Assembly (NCBI RefSeq): GCF_002938435.1 | Contig: NZ_POQT01000039.1 | Location: 1 to 46,185 of the forward strand | Reading direction: 5' to 3' | Source: Blastococcus saxobsidens | Lineage (GTDB): Bacteria > Actinomycetota > Actinomycetes > Mycobacteriales > Geodermatophilaceae | Length of the DNA stretch: 46,185 nucleotides | In this document: positions 18,055-27,268 of the stretch, piece by piece | How the letters are laid out: the number at the start of each line of letters is the position of its first letter | Position numbering within the stretch: position 1 is the first letter of the stretch | The notes under the pieces: model-generated | Told to the model about the DNA's origin: nothing | Database searches by the model: none | The model's input: only the letters and a program-made list of their open reading frames with translations | Position numbers and translations under genes: made by a program

Positions 18055-18486
18055 ATGCGCGCCGTGGTCAGCCGGGTCAGTACAGCCGCTGTAACCGTCG
18101 CCGGGGAGGTGGTCGGCGAGATCGGCCCCGGGTTGCTGGCCCTCGTCGGGGTGGGCCGGGTCGACGACGTGGCCCGGGCGCACGCGCTGGCGCGCAAGAT
18201 CCACGAGCTGCGCATCTTCCCCGGCGACGAGGGCGAGGTGGCGGCCGCTGATCTGGGGCTGCCGCTGCTCGTCGTCAGCCAGTTCACGCTCTACGCCGAC
18301 ACCCGCAAGGGCCGCCGCCCCTCGTGGCAGGACGCCGCCCCCGGCGAGCTGGCCGAACCGCTCGTGGACGAGGTGGTGGCCGAGCTCCGCCGGCGTGGTG
18401 CGACGGTGGACACCGGTCGCTTCGGGGCGCGGATGCAGGTGTCGTCGGTCAACGAGGGGCCGATGACACTGCTCCTGGAGGTCTGA
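18055..18486 (+). CDS. dtd: D-aminoacyl-tRNA deacylase
   Basis: 143 residues, full length. Family start [15 protein letters not shown], catalytic [17 protein letters not shown] in the middle and the cis-Gly-Pro motif [11 protein letters not shown] at the C-terminus that excludes L-amino acids. It removes D-amino acids (and glycine) mischarged on tRNA, a proofreading step in the cytoplasm. ATG at 18055 with GGGAGGA upstream. The 231 bases before it hold no gene; TTACAA at 17932-17937 and similar strings are not clear promoters. Confidence 0.95.
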   Translation: MRAVVSRVSTAAVTVAGEVVGEIGPGLLALVGVGRVDDVARAHALARKIHELRIFPGDEGEVAAADLGLPLLVVSQFTLYADTRKGRRPSWQDAAPGELAEPLVDEVVAELRRRGATVDTGRFGARMQVSSVNEGPMTLLLEV

Positions 18487-18516
18487 CCTCGCCCTTCGTC
18501 CGGGTGGGAATGACAT

Positions 18517-18541
18517 GACTGGAACTGTCGGTGCCGGGTAC
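18517..18541 (+). promoter_or_regulatory. Candidate stress-sigma promoter upstream of sigB
   Basis: GACT (18517-18520), 15 bases, GGGTAC (18536-18541) fits the GNNT-N14-16-GGGTAC pattern known for the Streptomyces SigB class. It would give a leader of about 220 bases before the sigB GTG. Such short motifs arise by chance in GC-rich DNA, so this is tentative. Other than this the 281 bases between dtd and sigB show nothing clear. Confidence 0.3.
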
Positions 18542-18767
18542 CGGTGGGTGACCGAAGACACTCCCTGTCGGTTTGCTGTGAAGCGTGGGTTCGTGGAACA
18601 CCGGACCCCCTGGCGGCCGTTGTGCAGGGCGTACCACACCGGACAGAGAAGGGTGGGACCGGCCGGAGATCCCGTCGCCGAGGGCCCACCCGACGCCTGG
18701 ATGGACATCGCCGCCCATCGATGACCGGCGGATGCATCCGAATCGAAGGCAAGGACGAAGACTCATC

Positions 18768-19754
18768 GTGACGCTGCTGCAGTCCTCCCCCAATGACACC
18801 CTGGACGTGCGCTCTCCTCGGCGCGAGCCCGACGCCAGCGGCCTGGTCTCGACCGACCTCGTCCGCGTCTACCTCAACACCATCGGCAAGACCGCTCTGC
18901 TCACCGCGGAGCAGGAGGTCGAGCTGGCCAAGCGGATCGAGGCCGGCCTCTACGCCGAGCGGCTCCTCGCCGAGCAGCAGGGGCTCACCCCCGCCCGCAA
19001 GCGGGACTACAGGATCCTGGCCACCGACGGCAAGGCCGCGAAGGCCCACCTCCTGGAGGCCAACCTCCGGCTGGTCGTGTCGGTCGCCAAGCGCTACACC
19101 GGCCACGGCATGACGTTCCTGGACCTCATCCAGGAGGGGAACGTCGGGCTGATCCGCGCCGTGGAGAAGTTCGACTACACCAAGGGCTTCAAGTTCTCGA
19201 CCTACGCCACCTGGTGGATCCGTCAGGCCATCACCCGCGCGATGGCCGACTCCGGTCGCACCATCCGGCTGCCCGTCCACCTCGCGGAGCAGGTCAACAA
19301 GGTGGTGCGGACCCGCCGCCGGATGCACCAGGAGCTCGAGCGCGAGCCCACCCCCGAGGAGGTCGGCCTCGAGCTCGACCTGCCCGAGGAGCGCATCGTC
19401 GAGCTGCTCGAGTACAGCCGTGACCTGGTCAGCCTCGACCAGACGGTCGGCACCGACGAGGAGTCCCGCCTGGGTGACTTCATCGAGGACGCCGACGCCG
19501 CGGTCGCCGAGGACGCGGTCGCCTTCCAGATGATGAAGGGCGACGTCCGGCACGTGCTGGACACGCTGGAGGAGCGCGAGCGCGACGTCGTCGTCCTCCG
19601 CTTCGGCCTCGACGGAGGCCAGCCGCGGACGCTGGAGCAGATCGGCAAGCAGTTCGGGCTGTCCCGTGAGCGGGTCCGCCAGATCGAGCGGGAGACGATG
19701 ACCAAGCTGCGCGACCCGCAGCGGGCCGACGCCCTGCGCGACTACCTGGCCTGA
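18768..19754 (+). CDS. sigB: Group 2 (principal-like) sigma factor SigB
   Basis: 328 residues; lacks the long N-terminal extension of SigA but keeps regions 1.2 ([18 protein letters not shown]), 2 ([20 protein letters not shown] and [19 protein letters not shown]), 3 and 4 ([20 protein letters not shown]). In actinobacteria such factors take over in stress and stationary phase with promoters like those of SigA. Start GTG at 18768 gives [13 protein letters not shown], after AAGGACGAAG. In Mycobacterium sigB is next to ideR; here the acuC-pat operon lies between. A strong terminator follows. Confidence 0.93.
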   Translation: MTLLQSSPNDTLDVRSPRREPDASGLVSTDLVRVYLNTIGKTALLTAEQEVELAKRIEAGLYAERLLAEQQGLTPARKRDYRILATDGKAAKAHLLEANLRLVVSVAKRYTGHGMTFLDLIQEGNVGLIRAVEKFDYTKGFKFSTYATWWIRQAITRAMADSGRTIRLPVHLAEQVNKVVRTRRRMHQELEREPTPEEVGLELDLPEERIVELLEYSRDLVSLDQTVGTDEESRLGDFIEDADAAVAEDAVAFQMMKGDVRHVLDTLEERERDVVVLRFGLDGGQPRTLEQIGKQFGLSRERVRQIERETMTKLRDPQRADALRDYLA

Positions 19755-19767
19755 GTACAGCCACACC

Positions 19768-19800
19768 GAGAGCCCGCCCCCGACCCGGGGGCGGGCTCTC
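19768..19800 (+). terminator. Terminator hairpin after sigB
   Basis: Perfect 14-base arms GAGAGCCCGCCCCC (19768-19781) and GGGGGCGGGCTCTC (19787-19800) around five bases, 13 bases after the sigB stop. Confidence 0.85.
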
Positions 19801-19806
19801 GCTCAT

Positions 19807-19831
19807 CCACGATCAGGTTCCCTGATCGTGG
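19807..19831. terminator. Hairpin with three-base loop between sigB and pat
   Basis: CCACGATCAGG (19807-19817), loop TTC, CCTGATCGTGG (19821-19831): a perfect 11-base stem. It lies between convergent genes and may terminate pat transcripts or be a protein-binding site. Confidence 0.65.
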
Positions 19832-19832
19832 A

Positions 19833-19947
19833 GCGTCCTCCCTCGCGGTGCACGGTGAGGGAGGACGCGTTCCGGTCAGGGAGGACGCGTTCCGGTCAGG
19901 GAGGACGCGTTCCGGTCAGGGAGGACGCGTTCCGGTGAGGGAGGACG
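19833..19947. repeat. 20-base tandem repeat array with a capping inverted repeat
   Basis: Four full units of GTCAGGGAGGACGCGTTCCG type at 19855-19874, 19875-19894, 19895-19914 and 19915-19934, with one base changed in the first (GTGAGG), then a partial fifth ending about 19947. GCGTCCTCCCTC (19833-19844) is the exact complement of GAGGGAGGACGC (19857-19868), so the first unit can fold back. Unit length of 20 is not a multiple of three, so it is not coding; each unit contains the palindrome ACGCGT. Confidence 0.9.
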
Positions 19948-19953
19948 GCGCGG

Positions 19954-22680
19954 TCAGACCGCCGAGCGCATGCGCCGGGGGCCCGGGTCCACGCGCGCGG
20001 TCGGCGGTCCCACCAGCGCCGTCCCCCCGGCGACGACGAGCGATCGGCCCCCGTGCCACGGCTCGGCCGGACCGACGATCACCGGCTCCAGGTCCAACCG
20101 CAGCACCTCGGGGAGGTCGTCGGCCAGCCGGGCGACGCGCAGCAGCAGGTCCTCCAGCGCGGCGACGTCGACCGGCTCCGAGCCTCGCCAGCCGTTGAGC
20201 AGCGGCCACGCCCGCGGGGCCCGGACCAGCTCGGCGGCGTCGAGATCGGTGAGCGGCAGCGTGCGGAAGGCGCGGTCACCCAGCAGATCGGTCGCCACTC
20301 CCCCGACGCCGAAGCTCACCAGCGCGCCGAACGACGGGTCGTCGACGATCTCCACCACGGTGGGCACGCCCGGGGCCGCCATCTCCTGCACGATCACCGG
20401 GTCCCCCGAGGGGATGGCGGCGAAGGCGCCGCGCACGGCGTCGGCGTCGATCAGGTCCAGCCGCACGCCGCCCAGGTCCGACCGGTGCCGCAGCCACGGC
20501 GCGGTCGACTTCAGCACGACGGGGTAGCCGATCTCCTCCGCGGCGGCCACCGCCGCCTCGGCGTCGGCGACCGTGCGGGTGCCCAGCAGCGGCACACCGT
20601 AGGCGCCCAGCAGGGCCATCAGCTCGCCGTCGGTGAGCTCGCGCCCCCCGGGGCTCTCGGCCAGCACCCCGCGGACGACGGACTGCGCGGTGGCCTCGTC
20701 GACGTCCGGCAGCTCCGGCAGGTCCCCGACCGGCCGGCGCCGCCACTCCGCGTACTGGACGGCCTTGGCCAGCGCGATCACCGCTCGCTCCGGCGTGGAG
20801 TAGGACGGCACCGAGCCGCGGCCGGGCACCCCGTTGTCGTCGAGCACGGCGAGGTCCTCCGGGACGCCCTCGGTGGAGAGGAAGCTCGCCACGATCGGCT
20901 TGCCCGACCGGCGCGCGACGTCGCGCAGCGCCGGCCCGAACTCCGCCGAGCCGGCCATGAGCGGCGGGAGGAAGACGGCGACGACGGCGTCGACTCCCTC
21001 GTCGTCCACCGCCGCCTGCAGCGCGGCGCTGAAGTCCTCCGGCGTGCCCACCGCCCCGATGTCCACGGGCTCCTCGCGGGCCAGCTCCAGCCCCTCCTCC
21101 AGCACGGCGTCCGCGACGAGCCAGCCGATCGCCGTGGAGTTGCCCACGATGGCCACGCGCCTGCCCGCCGGCAACGGCTGGTGCGCCAGCAGGGTGCCGA
21201 CGTCGAACATCTGCGCCACGGTCTCGACCCGGATCACGCCGGCCGAGGCGAACAGCGCCGCGACCGACTGCTCGGGCACCGCCACCGAGGTGCCGGCGAG
21301 CCCGCGGGTGACCTGCACGTGGCGGCCGCTCTTCACCGCCACCACCGGCTTGGTGCGCCCGACGGTGCGCGCCAGCCGGGCGAACTTGCGCGGGTTGCCG
21401 AAGCTCTCCAGGTGCAGCAGCACGACCTCGGTGCCGGGGTCGGTGGCCCAGTACTGCAGGAGGTCGTTGCCGCTCACGTCGGCGCGGTTGCCCGCGGACA
21501 CGAAGGAGGACAGCCCCAGGTTGCGGCTCCGGGCGCTCTCGAGCAGGGCGACACCCAGCGAGCCGGACTGGGCGAAGAAGCCCACCCGGCCGCGACCGGG
21601 CACCATCGGCGCGAGGCTGGCGTTGAGCCGCACCTCCGGGTCGGTGTTGACGACGCCGAGGCAGTTGGGGCCGACGACGCGCATGCCCGACGCCCGGGCC
21701 GCGGCGACCAGCTGCCGCTCGCGCTCCCGGCCCGCGGAGCCGGTCTCGCCGAAGCCGCCGGAGATGACGACGAGGCCGCGCACCCGCTTGCGCCGGCAGG
21801 CCTCCACCACGCCGGCCACCTCGTCGGCGGGCACGGCCAGGACCGCCAGGTCGACGTCGTTCGGGATCGACTCGATGTCGGCGTAGGCCGGGACACCCCG
21901 GACGTGCCGGGCGCCGGGGTTGACCGGGTAGACGGGGCCGGCGAAGCCGTAGTCGAGCAGGTGACGCAGGACGGCGTTGCCGATCTTGCCCGGGTCGTTG
22001 CTCGCGCCGACCACGGCGACCGACGACGGCGTGAGCAGCCGGCCGATGGAGCGGGACTCGCTGCGCTGCTCCCGCTCGTAGGCGACGGCGAGGGCGTCCT
22101 CGGTCTGCTCGATCGGGAAGGTGAGGTGGACGACGCCGTCCTCGTAGGAGCGCTCGGCGTCGTAGCCGGCGTCGCGGAAGACGCGCACCATCTTGCTGTT
22201 CTGGGCCAGCACCTCGGCGACGAAGCGACGGATGCCGCGCTCCCGGGCCGCGGCGGCCAGGTGCTCCAGCAGCACCGATCCCAGCCCGCGGCCCTGGTGG
22301 GCGTCCTCGACGAGGAACGCGACCTCCGCGTCGTCGGTGCCCGGGTACCGGTCGTAGCGGCCCACCGCGATGATCTGGTCGCCGAGCAGGATGACGAAGG
22401 CCACCCGCTTGTCGTGGTCGACGTGGGTGAACCGGTGCAGGTCCTTGTCCGACAGCCGCTTCATCGGGCCGAAGAAGCGGTAGTAGCGGGTCTGGTCGCT
22501 GCTGCGCTCCATGAGGCCGGTCAGGCCATCGCGGTCCTCCGGGCAGATCGGGCGCAGGTGGACCGTCCCGCCGTCGGCCGCCACGATGTCGGCCTCCCAG
22601 CCCGGGGGCGGGGTGAGGACGGTCTCCTCGTCGGTGCCCGTGGGGGTGCTGGGAGGGGTGCCGGGGGGCTGTTCAGTCAC
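19954..22680 (-). CDS. GNAT acetyltransferase fused to acetate-CoA ligase-like domains (Pat type)
   Basis: 908 residues. N-terminal GNAT domain at about 30-190 (VHLRPICPEDRDGL; acetyl-CoA loop EDAHQGRGLGSVLLEHL), CoA-binding domain from about 215 (SVAVVGASNDPGKIGNAVLRH), succinyl-CoA-ligase-like flavodoxin folds at about 355-520, and an ATP-grasp domain from about 680. It resembles protein lysine acetyltransferases such as those that silence acetyl-CoA synthetase. Where active ADP-forming ligases carry a catalytic His in a SHTGALAG-like string, this protein has RGLAGTSVA, so the ligase part may only sense acyl-CoA or nucleotide. GTG start at 22680 overlaps the acuC stop by eight bases (GTGACTGA), so translation is coupled. 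Confidence 0.9.
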   Translation of the reverse strand: MTEQPPGTPPSTPTGTDEETVLTPPPGWEADIVAADGGTVHLRPICPEDRDGLTGLMERSSDQTRYYRFFGPMKRLSDKDLHRFTHVDHDKRVAFVILLGDQIIAVGRYDRYPGTDDAEVAFLVEDAHQGRGLGSVLLEHLAAAARERGIRRFVAEVLAQNSKMVRVFRDAGYDAERSYEDGVVHLTFPIEQTEDALAVAYEREQRSESRSIGRLLTPSSVAVVGASNDPGKIGNAVLRHLLDYGFAGPVYPVNPGARHVRGVPAYADIESIPNDVDLAVLAVPADEVAGVVEACRRKRVRGLVVISGGFGETGSAGRERERQLVAAARASGMRVVGPNCLGVVNTDPEVRLNASLAPMVPGRGRVGFFAQSGSLGVALLESARSRNLGLSSFVSAGNRADVSGNDLLQYWATDPGTEVVLLHLESFGNPRKFARLARTVGRTKPVVAVKSGRHVQVTRGLAGTSVAVPEQSVAALFASAGVIRVETVAQMFDVGTLLAHQPLPAGRRVAIVGNSTAIGWLVADAVLEEGLELAREEPVDIGAVGTPEDFSAALQAAVDDEGVDAVVAVFLPPLMAGSAEFGPALRDVARRSGKPIVASFLSTEGVPEDLAVLDDNGVPGRGSVPSYSTPERAVIALAKAVQYAEWRRRPVGDLPELPDVDEATAQSVVRGVLAESPGGRELTDGELMALLGAYGVPLLGTRTVADAEAAVAAAEEIGYPVVLKSTAPWLRHRSDLGGVRLDLIDADAVRGAFAAIPSGDPVIVQEMAAPGVPTVVEIVDDPSFGALVSFGVGGVATDLLGDRAFRTLPLTDLDAAELVRAPRAWPLLNGWRGSEPVDVAALEDLLLRVARLADDLPEVLRLDLEPVIVGPAEPWHGGRSLVVAGGTALVGPPTARVDPGPRRMRSAV

Positions 22681-23854
22681 GGGGGTCGTCCGGGTCCAGT
22701 CCGAAGTAGGGGAAGCTGGCGCGGCGGGTGCGCATGATCGCCCGGTCCACGCCGGACTCGGTGAAGGTGTCCCAGCGGGAGAAACCGGTGTACCCGCCCT
22801 CGGTCATGTGCGTGGGCGGCAGCACCCGGAGCCCGCGCTTCACGACGTCGTCCCGCCAGGACTCCGGGATCTCGGTGGCCGGGTCGAGCGGGGTGCCGCT
22901 GACCTCGGCGAGCAGGTGGGTCCAGGCCCGCGGCACGCACCGCACCAGGCCGTAGCCACCGCCGCCGAGCGCGATCCAGCGGCCGTCGCACAGCTGGTGG
23001 GCCAGCTCGTGCATGGCCTTGTAGCTGGCCCGCTGCCCGTCGATGGTGAGCGCGAGGTCGGCGAGCGGGTCCTCGTGGTGGGCGTCGCAGCCGCACTGGG
23101 TCACGATGATCTGCGGCTCGAACGCCTTCAGCACGCTCGGCACGACGGCGGTGAAGGCCCGCAGCCAGGCGGAGTCGTCGGTGCCGTTGGGCAGGGGCAG
23201 GTTGACCGCGCTGCCGAGCGCCTTCTCCGCGTCCCCGGTCTCCTCCGGGTAGCCGGTGCCGGGGAACAGGGTCAGCGGCGTCTGGTGGATGCTCACCGTC
23301 AGAACCCGCGGGTCCTCGTAGAAGGCGGCCTGGACGCCGTCCCCGTGGTGGACGTCGAGGTCGACGTAGGCGATCCGCTCGTAGCCCTGGCCGAGCAACC
23401 AGGCGATCGCGACCGCGGCGTCGTTGAAGACGCAGAAGCCCGAGGCGCTGCCCCGCATCGCGTGGTGCAGGCCGCCGGAGATGTTGACCGCGTGCTGGGC
23501 GGCCCCGCTGTGCACCTGCTGGGCGGCCAGGACGCTGCCGCCGGTGATGAGCGCCGCGGCGTCGTACATGCCCTCGAAGATCGGGTTGTCCGCGGTGCCC
23601 AGCCCGTGGCCGACCCCCGGGTCCGTGGGCGCCCGGCGCACCGCCTCCAGGTAGGCGGGGTCGTGCACGAGGGTCAGCAGCCCGGTGTCGGCCGGCATCG
23701 GCTGCAGCACGCGGAGCCGGTCGGTGGCCAGCACGCCGAGGCTGTCGGCCAGCCGCATCGTCAGGTCGAGGCGGACCGGGTGCAGGGGGTGGTCGCCGCC
23801 CATGGTGTAGCCCAGCAGCGCGTCGTCCCAGACGACGGTGATCGAGTCGCTCAC
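22673..23854 (-). CDS. acuC: AcuC-type protein deacetylase (histone deacetylase family)
   Basis: 393 residues. Zinc-dependent deacetylase signatures: the His pair in GGLHHAMRGSASGFCVFNDAA, zinc ligands in YVDLDVHHGDGVQ and GCDAHHEDPLADL, and the glycine loop GGGGYGLVRC. It removes acetyl groups from lysines, for example reactivating acetyl-CoA synthetase, so it opposes the acetyltransferase encoded immediately after it. GTG start at 23854 follows GGGGAGG. First gene of a two-gene operon, divergent from ideR. Confidence 0.93.
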   Translation of the reverse strand: MSDSITVVWDDALLGYTMGGDHPLHPVRLDLTMRLADSLGVLATDRLRVLQPMPADTGLLTLVHDPAYLEAVRRAPTDPGVGHGLGTADNPIFEGMYDAAALITGGSVLAAQQVHSGAAQHAVNISGGLHHAMRGSASGFCVFNDAAVAIAWLLGQGYERIAYVDLDVHHGDGVQAAFYEDPRVLTVSIHQTPLTLFPGTGYPEETGDAEKALGSAVNLPLPNGTDDSAWLRAFTAVVPSVLKAFEPQIIVTQCGCDAHHEDPLADLALTIDGQRASYKAMHELAHQLCDGRWIALGGGGYGLVRCVPRAWTHLLAEVSGTPLDPATEIPESWRDDVVKRGLRVLPPTHMTEGGYTGFSRWDTFTESGVDRAIMRTRRASFPYFGLDPDDPRD

Positions 23855-23975
23855 GGGCCCCCTCCCCTACCGGCGCCCGGGCGCGCCGCTCGGGCCGGAC
23901 GCTACCGGGTGACCGCCCTCGCCGTGGGTCGCCGGGACCACTCTCCGGTGCGACGGCCGGCCACCCCCGGGCCTC

Positions 23976-23981
23976 TAGACT
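23976..23981 (+). promoter_or_regulatory. -10 box of ideR
   Basis: TAGACT matches TANNNT and would start transcription near 23988; GAGGAG at 23995-24000 then serves the GTG at 24006. I see no clear iron box (TTAGGTTAGGCTAACC-like) in the 150 bases between acuC and ideR. Confidence 0.45.
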
Positions 23982-24005
23982 GACGGCCGACACCGAGGAG
24001 TGGTT

Positions 24006-24731
24006 GTGAACGACCTCATCGACACCACGGAGATGTACCTCCGCACCATCTTCGAGCTGGAGGAGGAGGGGATCACCCCGCTGCGGGCCCGCATCGCCGA
24101 GCGCCTGCACCAGAGCGGCCCGACGGTCAGCCAGACCGTCGCGCGCATGGAGCGCGACGGCCTGCTCACCGTGGAGGGCGACCGCCACCTGCAGCTCTCC
24201 GAGGAGGGCCGCCAGCTCGCCACCGCGGTCATGCGCAAGCACCGGCTGGCCGAGTGCCTGCTCGTCGACGTCATCGGCCTGGACTACGCCGACGTCCACG
24301 AGGAGGCGTGCCGCTGGGAGCACGTCATGAGCGAGGCCGTGGAGCGGCGGCTGCTGTCGCTGCTCGGCAACCCGACCGTGTCGCCCTTCGGCAACCCGAT
24401 TCCGGGCCTGGAGGCGCTGCGCGGCGAGGAAGCGCTGGGCGGCGAGACGTCGGCCGTCCTGGACTCCCTCACCCTGCTCTCCACGACGGCGACGGGCGAG
24501 GGCCGCCCGGTCGTCGTGCGGCGGATCAGCGAGCAGCTGCAGGAGAACGCCGAGCTGCTCCGGGCGCTGGCCGACCACGGCGTGCGGCCCGGCGTCACGA
24601 TGACCGCCCGGCTGGTCGAGGGCTCGGTCAGCCTGGACGGGTACGTGCTACCGGTCGGCGTGGCCCAGCACATGTTCGTCAGCGCGGTCGACGAGGAGCT
24701 GACCCCCTTCGAGGCGGCCCCGCTCCTCTGA
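24006..24731 (+). CDS. ideR: Iron-dependent repressor (DtxR/IdeR)
   Basis: 241 residues. Winged helix at 1-73 with SGPTVSQTVARMERDGL, dimer/metal domain at 74-140, SH3-like domain at about 160-235 (GVTMTARLVEGSVSLDG). With the GTG at 24006, metal ligands fall exactly on the known numbering: M10, C102, E105, H106 (ancillary/primary site) and H79, E83, H98; this decides the start over GTG 24000. With Fe(II) it represses iron uptake and induces storage genes. Confidence 0.95.
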   Translation: MNDLIDTTEMYLRTIFELEEEGITPLRARIAERLHQSGPTVSQTVARMERDGLLTVEGDRHLQLSEEGRQLATAVMRKHRLAECLLVDVIGLDYADVHEEACRWEHVMSEAVERRLLSLLGNPTVSPFGNPIPGLEALRGEEALGGETSAVLDSLTLLSTTATGEGRPVVVRRISEQLQENAELLRALADHGVRPGVTMTARLVEGSVSLDGYVLPVGVAQHMFVSAVDEELTPFEAAPLL

Positions 24732-24813
24732 CCGGCCGGCCGGGCGAGGGCAGGGCGGCTGTGAAGCCGCGGGCACGGACCGGCAGGAACCCGCCGGTGC
24801 CCCGGTACCGGCG

Positions 24814-25089
24814 GTGGACGTCTTCTCGGCGCAGCTCCTCCCCCGCGCCGCCGGCCCCGTCCTCCGCCGGGCCCGGATCGCAGGCTCCCTGCTCCCGGGG
24901 ATGGTGAGCGGGGTGTTCCCGGCCGCCGCGGAGGACGACCTCGTCGTCGCCCGCCGGGCCGACGGCACCGAGGGGCTCCGGGTGCCGGCGGGCGACCCGG
25001 AGGTCGCCGCCGTCCTGCTGCAGGCGGTCCGGAGGGAGCTGCGGGAGGTCGCGCCGGAGGCGTTCCTGCAGGCCTGGGGCGTGCGCTGA
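24814..25089 (+). CDS. Hypothetical protein, 91 residues
   Basis: Not a family I recognise. VDVFSAQLLPRAAGPVLRRA, then AGSLLPGMVSGVFP, AAAEDDLVVARRADGTEGLRV and a helical C-terminus VAAVLLQAVRRELREVAPEAFLQ. Third codon positions are nearly all G or C, which supports coding. No signal peptide or clear membrane helix. Start GTG at 24814 without a good ribosome-binding site. Between ideR and the S9 peptidase, same strand. Confidence 0.55.
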   Translation: MDVFSAQLLPRAAGPVLRRARIAGSLLPGMVSGVFPAAAEDDLVVARRADGTEGLRVPAGDPEVAAVLLQAVRRELREVAPEAFLQAWGVR

Positions 25090-25189
25090 CCGGTTCCCGG
25101 CGTGGACGACGCCGCCGGTGGGAGCGCGGTGGCGGCCCGCAGCTCACTACGGTGGGAGCGTCCCCGCTGCCGCGTGAGAGAAGGCCCCG

Positions 25190-27268
25190 GTGAGCTCGTC
25201 CGCTCCGGCACCTGCCGACCCCTCCCCCGAGCCGACGCCCAGCCCGTTCCACCGGCTGGCCGACTTCGTCGCCATCCCGCGGATCGGGTCGCTGGCGCTC
25301 TCGCCCGGGGGCGACCGCCTGGCCGTCTCGCTGCACACGCTCGACCGCGAGGGCAAGAAATGGCGGTCGGCGCTGTGGGAGCTCGACCCGGCGGGGCGGC
25401 GCCCCGCCCGGCGGCTGACCCGCAGCGCTCCGGGCGAGTCCCCGCCCGTCTGGGCTCACGACGGCTCGTTGCTGTTCACCTCCGCGCGCCCCGACCCGGG
25501 CGTGCCGGCGGCGGACGAGCCCACGCCCGGTCTGTGGCGCCTGCCCGCGGACGGCGGCGAGGCACGGCCCGTCCTGGCCCGCCCGGGTGGGGTCGACTCC
25601 TTCGCCGTCGCCGCAGACAGCGGTGACGTGGTGGTGGTGGCCTCGGTCCTGCCGGGTGGGTCCGACCCGGCCGCCGACGAGGAGCTGCGCAAGAAGCGCG
25701 CCGACGCCGGGGTGACGGCGGTCCTGCACGAGGCCTTTCCCGTGCGGTACTGGGACCACGACCTGGGACCGGCGGCGCCGCACGTGTTCTGGGCAGGCCG
25801 CCTGCCGGCCGACGAGGAGCCCACCGGCCCGGCGCCCGTGGAGCTGCGCGACCTGACGCCGGACGCGGCGCCGCCCACGGGGGCCGGGGACGACCTCACC
25901 CTGTCCCCCGACGGCTCCTGGCTGGCCCGCGCGGAGGACGTGCCCGACGGCCCGGCGGGCCGGCGCACCCGGCTGGTGCTGACCGACACGGCCACCGGGA
26001 ACACCCGGGCGCTCGTCGACGACCCGCTGGCCGACGTGTACGGCGCCGCGTTCTCCCCCGACGGCGAGCGGCTGGTCTGCGTGCGCGAGTCGCTGTCCAC
26101 CTACGCCGACCCGCCGGACTACACCCTGCTGCTCGTCGACGTCGCCGACGGAGCGGCACGCGAGCTCACGCCGGACTTCGACCGCTGGCCCAGCGCACCG
26201 CAGTTCTCCGCCGACGGCACCGCGGTCTACTTCCTCGCCGACGACGACGGGCGGCACGCGGTGTTCCGGGTGCCGGTGGACGGCGGCGCGCCGGTGCGGC
26301 TGACCGGCGACGGCGCCTACGCCGACCTGCAGGTGGCACGGGACGGCAGCGCCCTGTACGCGCTCCGCTCCGCCTACGACACCCCGCCCGTGCCCGTCCG
26401 GCTCGACCCGGCGGCGCCGATGCAGGACCCCGAGCCGATCCCGAGCCCGGCGACGGTGGAGCGGCTGCCCGGCACGCTCCAGGAGCTCAGGACCACCGCC
26501 CCCGACGGCGCGCAGGTGCAGTCCTGGCTGGTCCTCCCCGAGGGTGCCTCCGCCGAGTCCCCGGCGCCGCTGGTGCTCTGGATCCACGGCGGCCCGCTGA
26601 TGAGCTGGAACTCGTGGTCGTGGCGCTGGTGCCCGTGGGCGCTGGCCGCCCGCGGCTACGCGGTGCTGCTGCCCAACCCGGCGCTGTCCCAGGGCTGGGG
26701 CATGGACTTCGTGCGCCGCGGCTGGGGCACCTGGGGCGAGGCGCCCTACACCGACCTCATGGCGGCGGTGGACGCCGCCGAGCAGCGCCCGGAGATCGAC
26801 GCCTCCCGGACCGCGGCCATGGGCGGCTCGTTCGGCGGTTACATGGCCAACTGGGTGGCCACGCAGACCGACCGCTTCCGGGCGATCGTCACCCACGCCA
26901 GCCTGTGGAACCTCGAGGGCTTCGTGGGCACCACCGACGCGGCCTACTACTGGGAGAAGGAGTGGGGCGACCCGCTCACCGAGCCCAAGCGCTACGAGCA
27001 GAACTCGCCGCACCGCTTCGCCGACGCCATCCGCACGCCGATGCTGGTCATCCACGGGGACAAGGACTACCGGGTGCCGATCGGCGAGGCGCTCGCCCTC
27101 TGGTACGCGCTGCAGAAGCGCGGCGTGCCGTCGAGGTTCCTGTACTTCCCCGACGAGAACCACTGGGTGCTGAACCCGGGGAACAGCCAGGTCTGGTACG
27201 ACGCGGTGCTGGCGTTCCTCGACGAGCACGTCCTCGGCCAGGAGTGGCGGCGACCCGAGCTGCTGTGA
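25190..27268 (+). CDS. S9 family serine peptidase (acylaminoacyl/dipeptidyl peptidase type)
   Basis: 692 residues. The N-terminal half (about 30-420) is a beta-propeller with WD40-like PD40 repeats (LTLSPDGSWLARAED, AAFSPDGERLVCVRES, PQFSADGTAVYFLADD) and the C-terminal part is the alpha/beta hydrolase with Ser547 in GGSFGGYM, Asp626 in GDKDYRVP and His658 in ENHWVL. Likely cleaves short peptides in the cytoplasm; no signal peptide. GTG start at 25190 follows GAGAAGG. A -10 box TACGGT at 25148-25153 is plausible. Confidence 0.9.
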   Translation: MSSSAPAPADPSPEPTPSPFHRLADFVAIPRIGSLALSPGGDRLAVSLHTLDREGKKWRSALWELDPAGRRPARRLTRSAPGESPPVWAHDGSLLFTSARPDPGVPAADEPTPGLWRLPADGGEARPVLARPGGVDSFAVAADSGDVVVVASVLPGGSDPAADEELRKKRADAGVTAVLHEAFPVRYWDHDLGPAAPHVFWAGRLPADEEPTGPAPVELRDLTPDAAPPTGAGDDLTLSPDGSWLARAEDVPDGPAGRRTRLVLTDTATGNTRALVDDPLADVYGAAFSPDGERLVCVRESLSTYADPPDYTLLLVDVADGAARELTPDFDRWPSAPQFSADGTAVYFLADDDGRHAVFRVPVDGGAPVRLTGDGAYADLQVARDGSALYALRSAYDTPPVPVRLDPAAPMQDPEPIPSPATVERLPGTLQELRTTAPDGAQVQSWLVLPEGASAESPAPLVLWIHGGPLMSWNSWSWRWCPWALAARGYAVLLPNPALSQGWGMDFVRRGWGTWGEAPYTDLMAAVDAAEQRPEIDASRTAAMGGSFGGYMANWVATQTDRFRAIVTHASLWNLEGFVGTTDAAYYWEKEWGDPLTEPKRYEQNSPHRFADAIRTPMLVIHGDKDYRVPIGEALALWYALQKRGVPSRFLYFPDENHWVLNPGNSQVWYDAVLAFLDEHVLGQEWRRPELL

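Noticed and set aside
19855..19947. Possible small CRISPR array
   Set aside because: The 20-base units are contiguous without spacers, and no cas genes are nearby.
20053..22737. Long open frame on the plus strand across the pat gene
   Set aside because: Arg/His/Gly-rich antisense frame caused by high GC; the minus strand carries clear GNAT, CoA-binding and ATP-grasp motifs.
23855..24005. Iron box in the acuC-ideR intergenic region
   Set aside because: I looked for a TTAGG...CCTAA type palindrome and found only the single TAGACT promoter box.
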